From an uncultured Muribaculaceae bacterium (lineage in GTDB: Bacteria; Bacteroidota; Bacteroidia; Bacteroidales; Muribaculaceae): DNA of 64,000 nucleotides. Every line of letters begins with the position of its first letter. The first letter of the stretch is position 1. The notes beneath the pieces are model-generated. The model had not been told where the DNA came from. It did not search any database and saw nothing but the letters and a program-made list of their open reading frames with translations. Positions 55,709 to 64,000 of this stretch are shown here, piece after piece. A program made the translations under genes and the position numbers. The DNA is taken from the NCBI GenBank assembly GCA_910586975.1, contig CAJUKX010000001.1:52666-116665 (forward strand), read 5' to 3'.

Positions 55709-58531
55709 TTAGAAAGTGACGCTCAGACCAACAGCGAAGCTCTTGTTGAGGCGGCTGATGCCGTATGCTTCGGGGTCGTTTTCAGGTACATCGCTACCTG
55801 CGCAGAAGAGGTCGATGGCGCGCACATAAACCTTGGCGGCGTTAACCACCTTGAGAGTGCTGTTGAGCCAAGGCTTGGGAAGGTTATAGTAAACTTCGAG
55901 GTTGCGGAGCTTAAGGAACGAGCGGTCGCGGAGCCACAGGGTTGAGGCCTGGTAGTTGTTGGCGTTGCTCTGTGAGCTGAGTGCGGGGAAGAGTGCATCC
56001 TGGTTTTCGGGAGTCCAACGGTTGTCGTAGGCATACTGCGAGATGTTGGTGTTGTTGATCAGAGGCCAGTACATGCTGGTGGTGTTCAGGTAAGCTGTGT
56101 AGCGGCCTGTGCCCTGGAAGAATGCATACACACCGAAGCCCTTGTATTCTGCACCCAGACGGAAGTTGTAGTACAGGTTGGGGCAAGTGCTGCTGTGGCC
56201 GATGGCAGTTTTATCGTTGTTGTCGATAACACCGTCACCGTTGATGTCGCGGTACTTGATATCACCAACGCGTACGGTAGAGAAGTTCTGCTTGGGGCTG
56301 TTGGCGATGTCGGCTTCAGAGGTGAAGAAACCGATGGCTTCAAGACCGTAGAGCTGGCCTACCGAGTGGCCGGTCTGCACGAGGTTGGAATACAGGCGGG
56401 GTTCTTCGTCCATTTCAACGATTTCGTTGATGTTGTAGCTTACGTTACCGCCAACGTTGAATGTGAAGTCGCCGAAGCTCTTGGTGTAGTCAGCGCTGAA
56501 CTCGAAGCCCTTGCTGTCTACGATACCGTCGTTTTCGTAAGGAGCATCCATACCGAGAACGGCTGAGTACTTACCGCCGGTTTCAACCCAGATACCGCTG
56601 CGACGTTCTTTCCAGAGGTCGAGGCTCAGGTCGAGGCCTGCGATGGGCGAAGCGTCGATACCTACGTTGTACTTGTAAGCATACTCGTGGCCGAGGTGCT
56701 GGGTAGCCATACGGCCAAGTGAAGTACGGCCGAAGTCAGAGCTCCATGAGGGATGGAAGGGATATGTACCGCCGGCGGTGGTGTACTGCTGTGCGTAGTA
56801 TGTCCAGTTGCCGTCGGGCAGGAAGTCGGCGTTGATCTTGCCGAAGGTGGCACGGAGTTTGAGGTAGCTTGCGGGATTGCTCCAGAAGCTTTCGTTAGAG
56901 ATAACCCAACCGAGACCTACTGTGGGCGAGAACGACCACTTTGAACCGGGAGCAAGACGGTTGGTGCCGCTTTCAACCAGAGTAAGGTCGAGCAGATAGC
57001 GCTGCTTGTAGTTGAGGTGGCTCCACCATGTGATATCCTGACGATAGATGGTGTTGTTGGAACCTTCGGGATCTACATATTCGTAGTCCCACTTGAGCTG
57101 GCTGTAAACTCCGAAGTCGCCGAAAGTGCGGTCGTAGTTGAAGCCGCCGTCAAAGTGGAATCGACGGTTGTAGGTGTTGGTCTTTGCATCTGAACCGAGC
57201 TCAGAGTCGGCACCTTCGATAGCAGAGGTGAAGGTGGGCTCAGCCTGGCCTTCGGGCCAAGAGGGAGTAACGGTGTTGTAGATGAAAGTCTTTGAGTGGT
57301 TTTCGTAGATGTTTGCGATGTTATCGTAAGCTACGCGGATGTTGGCGCTCAAGCCCTTGGTGATGGCAGAGAGATCCTGACGGATGGTAAGGTCGCTCTG
57401 GAGCAGACGCTGGTGGTTCTTGTAGTAACCTGCGCCTTCAGCTTCGGCCACGGGGTTTGAAGTACCCTTCCAGGTGTTGCTCGAACCCCACTTGCCGTCG
57501 GCGGCCTTGATGGGGAATGCAGCGGCGGGAACGTTGTAAACCATTGACCAGAGGTCGGCCTGCTCACCGGGCTGGCGGGTTTCGGCGATGGCACCGAGTA
57601 CATTTACTGAAACCAGTGTGGTGGGGGTAAGGTCGATGTCGAGGTTCATGCGCATGTTACCGCGTGAGAACTTGTCCTGGGTTGAGTAACCTTCGTTCTG
57701 ATTGGGACGCTTGATGAAGCCGTTGTCAGTGAGAAGGTCGAGCATTGCATAGTAGCGGAACTTATCTGTACCGCCGCGGAACTGCACGTTGTACTTGTTG
57801 GCAGCGCCGTGGTTGTTAAATGTCTCGTCGAGCCAGTTAACGTTGGGATAGAGATAAGGATAGTTGCCGGTACGGAAGGCATTGAGCTCGTTGGCGTTGT
57901 ACATGGCGCTCAGGCCGTCGTTTGCACGGGCCTCGTTCATAGCGCTTGCGTATGTGTAGGCGTCAACCATCTTGGGGCGGTGAGCCACCGAGTTGAACAC
58001 GTGGTCGTAGGTGAAGGTGATTTCCTTTGAGTTGTAAGAACCACGCTTGGTAGTAACAACCACAACGCCGTTGATACCCTTGTAGCCATAGAGAGCTGTG
58101 GCCACGGCATCCTTGAGAATAGAAACTGATTCTACTTCTTCGGGTGAGATGAGGTTGATGTCGCGTTCAACGCCGTCAACGATAAACAGGGGAGTGGTGT
58201 TTCCGTTGAGAGTCTGGAGACCGCGGATATAGAATGTAGGATTCTGAGCGGCGTAAGAACCTGCGCCCTGCAGAGAGATAAGTCCGCTGCCTTCGCCAAG
58301 GATGCTGTTGCCGATGTTCTTGGCACTGCGGCGGTTGAGATGATCGGTTGTGATTACCGAAACAGCTCCTGTTGACTCTTCGCGTGTGAATGTACGGTCG
58401 CCGCCTATGTCAACGGGCTGGTCTTTGGAAAGCCCGGTGATGGCGCCCACAGCAATCGAGTCGGCGGGTGTCGCGGCAGATACGCTCAATGCTGCTACCA
58501 GCGACAACATGCTTATATATCTTTTATTCAT
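55709..58531 (-). CDS. SusC/RagA-family TonB-dependent transporter without the N-terminal domain
   Basis: Outer membrane transporter of 940 residues with a signal peptide (MNKRYISMLSLVAALSVSAA). The plug (about 50-190) has GAVSVITTDHLNRRSAKNIG, NPTFYIRGLQTLNGNTTPLF, VDGVERDINLISPEEVESVS and YGYKGINGVVVVTTKRG; the barrel ends in NKSFAVGLSVTF. Unlike the SusC at 60625-63801 it lacks the carboxypeptidase-regulatory-like domain that usually lies between signal and plug; only about 30 residues join them. How it engages TonB may therefore differ. It pairs with the SusD at 53960-55687. Confidence 0.92.
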   Translation of the reverse strand: MNKRYISMLSLVAALSVSAATPADSIAVGAITGLSKDQPVDIGGDRTFTREESTGAVSVITTDHLNRRSAKNIGNSILGEGSGLISLQGAGSYAAQNPTFYIRGLQTLNGNTTPLFIVDGVERDINLISPEEVESVSILKDAVATALYGYKGINGVVVVTTKRGSYNSKEITFTYDHVFNSVAHRPKMVDAYTYASAMNEARANDGLSAMYNANELNAFRTGNYPYLYPNVNWLDETFNNHGAANKYNVQFRGGTDKFRYYAMLDLLTDNGFIKRPNQNEGYSTQDKFSRGNMRMNLDIDLTPTTLVSVNVLGAIAETRQPGEQADLWSMVYNVPAAAFPIKAADGKWGSSNTWKGTSNPVAEAEGAGYYKNHQRLLQSDLTIRQDLSAITKGLSANIRVAYDNIANIYENHSKTFIYNTVTPSWPEGQAEPTFTSAIEGADSELGSDAKTNTYNRRFHFDGGFNYDRTFGDFGVYSQLKWDYEYVDPEGSNNTIYRQDITWWSHLNYKQRYLLDLTLVESGTNRLAPGSKWSFSPTVGLGWVISNESFWSNPASYLKLRATFGKINADFLPDGNWTYYAQQYTTAGGTYPFHPSWSSDFGRTSLGRMATQHLGHEYAYKYNVGIDASPIAGLDLSLDLWKERRSGIWVETGGKYSAVLGMDAPYENDGIVDSKGFEFSADYTKSFGDFTFNVGGNVSYNINEIVEMDEEPRLYSNLVQTGHSVGQLYGLEAIGFFTSEADIANSPKQNFSTVRVGDIKYRDINGDGVIDNNDKTAIGHSSTCPNLYYNFRLGAEYKGFGVYAFFQGTGRYTAYLNTTSMYWPLINNTNISQYAYDNRWTPENQDALFPALSSQSNANNYQASTLWLRDRSFLKLRNLEVYYNLPKPWLNSTLKVVNAAKVYVRAIDLFCAGSDVPENDPEAYGISRLNKSFAVGLSVTF

Positions 58532-58568
58532 GATTTATTCTTTTGAAATGTGATAACTACTGGACTAA

Positions 58569-60614
58569 TTACCATCCGGGGTTCTGTTCGAGGCCATAAC
58601 CCTTGTTAACCTCGGTGAGGGGGAAGGGCTGGAAATACCACTTGGGATCGAAACCGTCGGTCCACCATACGCGGGCACCGGTGATGATTTCGGTACGCTT
58701 GTATGAGAAGTGTGAGGGTTCGTGGAAGTCGGGATCGCTTTCGGGCAATGTGTTCTGGCCGTTCCACCAAGCGCGGTCATATTCTTCCCATTCGCCTGCA
58801 TCGTTCTTGTGCATGCGGTGGATTTCGATACCGTGGAGTTTCTTTTCGAACTGGTCGGCGCGCTTGTAGCGGATAAGGTCGAAGTAGCGAACCATATCGA
58901 GAGCGCCTTCACAAGCACGTTCGCGAAGGATTTCTTCGAGGAGTGCCTTGTCGTCGTTAAGCAGGTTCTTGTCGGGGTTGCATTCTACCAGACCACCGAG
59001 ACCTACGCGGGCACGAACTGCGTCAACATACTTTACAGCTTCGGCGTTTGAACCGCCCGACATCAGGATAGCTTCAGCGTAGTTGAGATACATACGGCTG
59101 AGGGTGAGGTAGTTCCACATAGGCTTCTGGCGACGGAAACATTCACCGATCTGATATTTGAGGTTGAAGTAACCTGTAGCGTATACATTGGTACGGGTAG
59201 CGGGGTCGTCACCGGCGTTGGTACCCTTTACCCAGCATTCCCAGGGGTTACCGCTGGCTGTACCATCGTCCCAGTTAACTGCGATTTCAGCACCGTTAAC
59301 AGCAGCTGTTTCGTACAGACGGGGGTCGCGGGTATAGCGACGGTTCTGGAGCAGACGCTGACCGGCTACGACATCACCGTGGATAAACATGTGGTCGAGA
59401 GACTTGTCGGCATCGTCGGGCAGAGCGGCTGATTCTTCCCAGTTGAAGGGAGTACCGTCGGCCCAGGGGAACATTTCGATGTATTCCTGAGTGGGTGAGT
59501 AAGCAAGACGGATGTTACCGGCACCGTTGGCCCAACCGATGTTGTACCAAGCATAGTCGTTACCGTTGGCCGAGCCACCGCAACGTACTGTGTGGATCTG
59601 TTCGGGGCTGCCCATGCGGGTGTAGGCGTAGCGGTAGGCGAAACGATAGTCGGCCTGTGTGTCGCCTTCGGGCTGCTGCAGGTGATAGATACCCTTTGAG
59701 TTAAGAGCGTTGAAGAACTGTTCGCAAGCCTGACGGAATGCTACCCAACGACCCTGGTCTTCACCACCGAGCCATGTGTACTCGGGATGTTCTACAGTGT
59801 ACTTGCCCTGATAGTAAGGCTGAGCTGAGTTGAGCAGGGGAGATGCTGCAAACTGCAGAACCTCGCACTTGAGAGCCATAGCGCCGGCGAGAGTCCAGCG
59901 ACCGGTTTCTGATTCGCCGATAGCACCGCTGTAACCCCAGTCGAGGTGGTTACCGTTGATAACTTCGTCGAGCATACCTACGATGTGGTCGATGGTTTCC
60001 TGTGCTGTACCGCGACCCTGGTATGAAGATTCAGAACCGGTGAAGGTCTGGGTGATGATGGGCAGACCGCCGTAGAAACGGAAGAGGTTGAAGTAAGCGG
60101 CGGCCATAAGGCAGCGTGCTTCGTCCTTCATGTGTTCTTTTTCGGCCTGGTCCATATCGGGTACTTCGTCGATACGCTGGATGAGCATAAGGCTGGCGCG
60201 TACGGTTTCCCAAATGTTCATGGCATTGTAGGGGAACACTGTACCCTGGTCGTTGGAGTCGGTGTTTGAGGTGAGCGAACCGATATAGTAAGCGCTCCAG
60301 ATCAGCGAACCGTTCCAAGGCAGGTGGTGAGTATCGGCGAGTGCATCGGGCATACCTTTGAACCAGTTGATCCACTGGGGCTTGAGGTTAGAACCCTTTA
60401 CAGGCATATTGTGGTACTGTCGGGCGTAGTTGGCTGCGAGGAAGCGGCGTGTGTATTCAGCGTTGTGGAATACGGTATCGGCAGTAACGGTACCGCCGGG
60501 CGCCTTTTCGAGGAAGCTGTCGCCGAACTTTATTTCATCGGTGCAAGAGCCGAAGCTTACAGCTGCTGCTACGAGCAGACCGGCTACAGACAAATGCTTT
60601 ATATTGAATTTCAT
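58569..60614 (-). CDS. SusD/RagB-family glycan-binding lipoprotein (first pair)
   Basis: Surface lipoprotein of 681 residues (signal MKFNIKHLSVAGLLVAAAVS, lipobox GSC, Cys24). Features: GSLIWSAYYIGSLTS, MNIWETVRASLMLIQRIDEV, ARCLMAAAYFNLFRFYGGLP, RMYLNYAEAILMSGGSNAEA, and the SusD end WYFQPFPLTEVNKGYGLEQN. It is longer than most SusD proteins (around 500-600), with extra loops in the middle, which hints at a large or branched glycan. It starts 10 bp after its SusC. Confidence 0.93.
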   Translation of the reverse strand: MKFNIKHLSVAGLLVAAAVSFGSCTDEIKFGDSFLEKAPGGTVTADTVFHNAEYTRRFLAANYARQYHNMPVKGSNLKPQWINWFKGMPDALADTHHLPWNGSLIWSAYYIGSLTSNTDSNDQGTVFPYNAMNIWETVRASLMLIQRIDEVPDMDQAEKEHMKDEARCLMAAAYFNLFRFYGGLPIITQTFTGSESSYQGRGTAQETIDHIVGMLDEVINGNHLDWGYSGAIGESETGRWTLAGAMALKCEVLQFAASPLLNSAQPYYQGKYTVEHPEYTWLGGEDQGRWVAFRQACEQFFNALNSKGIYHLQQPEGDTQADYRFAYRYAYTRMGSPEQIHTVRCGGSANGNDYAWYNIGWANGAGNIRLAYSPTQEYIEMFPWADGTPFNWEESAALPDDADKSLDHMFIHGDVVAGQRLLQNRRYTRDPRLYETAAVNGAEIAVNWDDGTASGNPWECWVKGTNAGDDPATRTNVYATGYFNLKYQIGECFRRQKPMWNYLTLSRMYLNYAEAILMSGGSNAEAVKYVDAVRARVGLGGLVECNPDKNLLNDDKALLEEILRERACEGALDMVRYFDLIRYKRADQFEKKLHGIEIHRMHKNDAGEWEEYDRAWWNGQNTLPESDPDFHEPSHFSYKRTEIITGARVWWTDGFDPKWYFQPFPLTEVNKGYGLEQNPGW

Positions 60615-60624
60615 TATCGTTGTA

Positions 60625-63600
60625 TTAGAAATTAAGTTTCAGACTGAGAGTGTAAGTACGCTGCAGAGGATAGGTCGGAGTCGAGCTGGCTCTGGTTTCG
60701 GGGTCACCCCAGAGGTAGGGAGTGAAGGTGAGGAGGTTATAGCCGCTGAGCGATGCCTGTACATTGCGCAGACCAATCTTCTTGAGGTAGGGGGCATCCC
60801 AAGTGTAGGTGAGTGATACAGTCTTGAGACGGAGATACTTGGCGTCCTTTTCGTAGAGCTGTGAATCCTGATAGTTGTTGGCTTCACCTGCGGTCTTTGA
60901 AAGACGGGGGAATTCGTAGTCCTGACCGGGATTTTCGGGGTTCCAGGTGTGTTCTACGTTGTAGGTGAGAAGACCACCGTATTCAGATTCGCGAGAGTAG
61001 AAGGGCTGACGGAAGATATCAGAGATTACACGAGATACATCCCATGCGCCGGTCCACTGCATTGAGAATTCCCATTTCTTGAAGCCTACGCCGAAGTTAA
61101 GACCTGCCAGGTAAGCGGGGTCGTCGGTGTAGCCGAGAGCGCGGGTCTTATCGTTGGGGTCGATGATACCGTTGCCGTCGAGGTCGACGTAAACTGCGTC
61201 ACCATCCTTAAGATCGATAAGCTGCTTGGGGAAGGGCTGGCCGAAAGTCTTTTCGTAGAGAGCGGGAGTTTCTGAATCGTAGAAACGGAAGAACTGGTAC
61301 TGTGAGCGTGAGCCTGCACGGTGTCCCTTCTGATACTGATAGTCGTTGTTGAGGGGTGCTTCCTTCATTTCCTTAATCTCGTTCTGGTTGTGCGAGAGGT
61401 TGACGGTTACCCAGTAGCGCCAGTCTTTGTTAACCTGGTCGCTCCAGTTAACTGAGAGTTCCCAACCCCAGCTGTCCATAACACCAAGGTTGGCGTAAGG
61501 TACAGAGAAGCCGATGTATGAAGGAGCAGTCATGTCGCGCAGAAGAATGTCGGTACGGTGTTCCTTATAGATATCACCGGTAACACGCAGACGTGAGTTG
61601 AGTGCATAGATATCAACACCATAGTCCTGCTTGAGGGCCTTTTCCCAACCTATATCGGGGTTGTTCTTGGCGCTTTCGTATGCACCGATGAATGTGGTGG
61701 CGTTGTCGAGACCGAACATATAGCCGTACCAGGGACCGTTAGGACGGGCAACGAGTGTACCGTTGTCTACCACGTAGGGGTCAGAGGTGTACATGAAGCG
61801 GCTACCACCGATACGGTCGTTACCTACGAGACCGAGTGATGCACGGATCTTGAGGAAGTTGATGGCGGGAGCGATGGGTTCCCAGAACTTTTCGTTACTT
61901 ACTACCCAACCGATAGAACCTGCGGGGAATGTACCGAAGCGGCGATCGGGGTGGAAGTTTTCAGAACCGTTGTAACCGATGTTGAATTCGGCCATGTACT
62001 TAGAGTCGTAGTCGTAAGTAAGACGGCCTACGAGACCTACGTAACCGGTGGGGATATCAGAGTAGGTTGAGGGATAGTAAGCCTTACTCTGGTTGTAAAG
62101 GATAAGGGCACCTACGCTGTGGGGGCCGAACTGACGGTTGTAGTTGGCCGAAGCTTCGAAGTACCAGTCACGTGCACGTGAGGTAGATTCGCTGAAGGTG
62201 GGCTTGGTGTTTTCGCCGCTCTTACGGTAGAGGATCTCGCCATCGGGCTGGATAACGGGATAGTAAGTGGCGTGGCTCTGGTTGCGGGTCTTCACAACAT
62301 TGAACTGTGTGTTGTAAGAACCTTTGAGCTTAACCGAGAGACCCTTGGTGAGGAAGTCGAGCTTCTGCACTACCTGAAGGTCACCCTGGAGCTTGTTGAT
62401 GTTGGTAGAGATGGCACCACCGCCGTTGTTCATCATGTAAGAGAGACCATGCGAACCGGTAGCGGGAAGTGTGAGACCGTCGGTGTAGTCGGTGGTTGTG
62501 GCAACCATCTTGCCGTCTACGATACCGGGGCTTGAGAACGGGGTAGCTGCATACATGCGGCGGATAACACCCGATGAACCTTCTGAACCGATGTTGGGCT
62601 TGTCGGCGTTAGATACGTTACCTGCGATGTTGAACGATACTGTGGTTGATGATGTAACGTCAAGGTCGAGGTTAGCACGGTAGTTGAAGCGGTTGTAACC
62701 GTAACCGAAGTGGTAGTCGCGGTCAAATTCCTTGAACAGACCGTCCTGAGTGAACATACCGGCTGATACGAAGTAGCGAACCTTCTTTGTACCACCGCTG
62801 ATGTTAACGTTGGTCTTGGTCTGGAGGGTAACATCCTTCATGGCATAGTCGGTCCAACGCACGCTGGGGAAGCGGATGGGATCTGAACCGTCTTTGAACT
62901 TCTGGATAACAGCTTCAGAGAACAGGGGTGTGAAATCAGCGGGGTTGCCGGTGAAGTCGTTGTACTGCATCTGGTTGTAGAACTCAGCGTACTGTACAGA
63001 GTTGGCCTGTTCAACCACCTTGGTGGGAGTGAGAGCCGAGAACGAAGTGCTTACGTCGATACGGGCCTTGCCTTCAGAACCACGCTTGGTGGTGATGAGC
63101 ACAACACCGTTAGCACCGCGCACACCGAATACGGCGGTAGCAGATGCGTCCTTAAGTACTGTGATGTTCTCGATGTCTTCGGGGTCGATATCCGACATTG
63201 AACGTTCTACACCGTCAACCTGGATAAGGGGCGATGAGTCGGTCCAAGTACCCTGACCGCGCACAAACACGGTAGCTGCGTCAGAACCCGGTTCACCTGA
63301 GTACTGCACAGTTGTCACACCGGTCATCTGACCTGCGAGGATGTTGTTTACAGAAGATACCGGAGTACGGGTAAGGTCTTCACCCTTCACGCTCGAAAGA
63401 GCACCGGTAACAGTTACTTTTTTCTGAATACCGAAAGCCACGACTTCTACGCCTCCGAGAGCCACGGCATCAGTCTTCATTTCGATGGTCATGCCTTCTT
63501 TGGGGCTAACCACCTGAGGTTGAAAACCTACATAAGAGATGCGGAGTTTTTTACCTGCGGGAACTTTAATAGAAAAGTTACCGTCAATATCGGTAGCAAC

Positions 63601-63801
63601 GGCTATCTTGGTGCCGTCGACCATAACTGTAGCGCCGATAAGGGGTTCTCCAATGTCATCGACTACCGTACCGGAAATCGTGACGTCCTGCGCGTAGGCA
63701 ACAGTAAGCGATAGAATGCAAACGAGCGCTACTAACAGTCGTTTGCTGCCTCCCATTGCGAATCTGCGTGCAGTGCATAACAGACTCATTATGTCCTTCA
63801 T
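60625..63801 (-). CDS. SusC/RagA-family TonB-dependent transporter (first pair)
   Basis: Outer membrane transporter of 1058 residues. The signal region is MGGSKRLLVALVCILSLTVA; the start could be 63801 or the internal Met at 63756 that gives a shorter, more usual signal. A carboxypeptidase-regulatory-like domain (about 41-115, TISGTVVDDIGEPLIGATVM, GKKLRISYVGFQPQVV) precedes the plug (NNILAGQMTGVTTVQYSGEP, FVRGQGTWTDSSPLIQVDGV, VFGVRGANGVVLITTKRG) and the barrel (end YTLSLKLNF). It is first of a four-gene operon with a promoter in 63884-63915. Substrate unknown; RG-I oligosaccharides are possible but there is no direct link. Confidence 0.95.
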   Translation of the reverse strand: MKDIMSLLCTARRFAMGGSKRLLVALVCILSLTVAYAQDVTISGTVVDDIGEPLIGATVMVDGTKIAVATDIDGNFSIKVPAGKKLRISYVGFQPQVVSPKEGMTIEMKTDAVALGGVEVVAFGIQKKVTVTGALSSVKGEDLTRTPVSSVNNILAGQMTGVTTVQYSGEPGSDAATVFVRGQGTWTDSSPLIQVDGVERSMSDIDPEDIENITVLKDASATAVFGVRGANGVVLITTKRGSEGKARIDVSTSFSALTPTKVVEQANSVQYAEFYNQMQYNDFTGNPADFTPLFSEAVIQKFKDGSDPIRFPSVRWTDYAMKDVTLQTKTNVNISGGTKKVRYFVSAGMFTQDGLFKEFDRDYHFGYGYNRFNYRANLDLDVTSSTTVSFNIAGNVSNADKPNIGSEGSSGVIRRMYAATPFSSPGIVDGKMVATTTDYTDGLTLPATGSHGLSYMMNNGGGAISTNINKLQGDLQVVQKLDFLTKGLSVKLKGSYNTQFNVVKTRNQSHATYYPVIQPDGEILYRKSGENTKPTFSESTSRARDWYFEASANYNRQFGPHSVGALILYNQSKAYYPSTYSDIPTGYVGLVGRLTYDYDSKYMAEFNIGYNGSENFHPDRRFGTFPAGSIGWVVSNEKFWEPIAPAINFLKIRASLGLVGNDRIGGSRFMYTSDPYVVDNGTLVARPNGPWYGYMFGLDNATTFIGAYESAKNNPDIGWEKALKQDYGVDIYALNSRLRVTGDIYKEHRTDILLRDMTAPSYIGFSVPYANLGVMDSWGWELSVNWSDQVNKDWRYWVTVNLSHNQNEIKEMKEAPLNNDYQYQKGHRAGSRSQYQFFRFYDSETPALYEKTFGQPFPKQLIDLKDGDAVYVDLDGNGIIDPNDKTRALGYTDDPAYLAGLNFGVGFKKWEFSMQWTGAWDVSRVISDIFRQPFYSRESEYGGLLTYNVEHTWNPENPGQDYEFPRLSKTAGEANNYQDSQLYEKDAKYLRLKTVSLTYTWDAPYLKKIGLRNVQASLSGYNLLTFTPYLWGDPETRASSTPTYPLQRTYTLSLKLNF

Positions 63802-63883
63802 GATGAGGTAATTTGGATTTAGGATTGAATAAATGATTGGTTTATTAATTAATTTTTTTCTCCCTTTGAATGATAATAGATTG

Positions 63884-63915
63884 CAAATTTATGATTTTAT
63901 ACTCATATTTTGCAA
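63884..63915 (-). promoter_or_regulatory. Probable promoter of the susCDCD operon
   Basis: On the minus strand TTG (63913-63915), 21 bp, then TAAATTTG (63884-63891). Predicted leader about 75-80 nt. The rest of 63802-64000 is AT-rich without a gene. Confidence 0.55.
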
Positions 63916-64000
63916 CTTTTCAACAGGATTTAACATTTGTTTGCACGTTTAGTTAAAAGGAAATTTCCATTTAACTATAATTAATCACTTCGCCGGATTG

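Overview
The window looks like a chromosomal segment from a gut Bacteroidales bacterium, most likely the Muribaculaceae (S24-7) or a close relative. The support is tandem SusC/SusD pairs, a rhamnogalacturonan-I (RG-I) enzyme cluster, the PorX and PorW/SprE proteins of type 9 secretion/gliding lineages, a lipoprotein TamL beside TamB, Bacteroidetes-type promoters (TTTG or TTG, then 18-21 bp, then TAnnTTTG), and few Shine-Dalgarno sequences. The family placement is inference. I saw no rRNA, tRNA, CRISPR array, transposase or integrase.

Layout. 1-2746 (-): the start of a BspA-like leucine-rich-repeat surface protein that runs off the left edge. 2746-3585: no convincing protein gene; it holds a strong candidate structured RNA (-) with its own promoter and terminator, then the first of three related palindromic repeat mosaics. 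3585-10686 (-): tamB-tamL. 11022-23465 (+): an RG-I degradation cluster made of a GH2, rhamnose mutarotase, PL11 lyase, a protein with three CE12-type esterase domains, a GH105, and a DUF4861-GH28-CE12 fusion. 23465-23980: terminators and the second repeat mosaic. 23980-28764 (-): a double transglutaminase-like protein, cutC, a 105-bp MITE, and a GH29 fucosidase. 28875-30105 (-): an AT-rich two-gene operon coding for a membrane-anchored LexA/UmuD-like peptidase domain protein and a multi-span membrane protein. 30209-36139 (-): birA, tsaE, porX, then porW. 36264-38666 (+): GH95. 38718-43073 (-): a 7TM-HD phosphohydrolase and Rel/SpoT. 43191-43436: the third repeat mosaic. 43472-46605 (-): a run of small secreted proteins and lipoproteins. 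46828-48488 (-): a frameshifted TPR sensor/regulator. 48521-49501 (-): a diacylglycerol kinase-like protein. 49599-53654 (+): parE, coaD, ctpA. 53960-63801 (-): susC-susD-susC-susD.

How the genes work together. The 11-23 kb cluster can cover most of RG-I backbone breakdown: PL11 cuts the backbone by elimination, CE12 domains remove acetyl groups, GH105 hydrolyses the unsaturated galacturonyl-rhamnose ends left by the lyase, GH28 hydrolyses galacturonate linkages, GH2 probably trims galactose side chains, and RhaM interconverts the anomers of released L-rhamnose. No SusC/D pair or regulator sits in the cluster; the two SusC/D pairs 30 kb away may serve it or another glycan. GH29 and GH95 add fucose- or L-galactose-type exo-activities.

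The best candidates for something undescribed are the structured RNA at about 2870-3213, the palindromic repeat family, the LexA-like membrane peptidase operon, the multi-domain RG-I enzymes, and the MITE 4 bp upstream of cutC.
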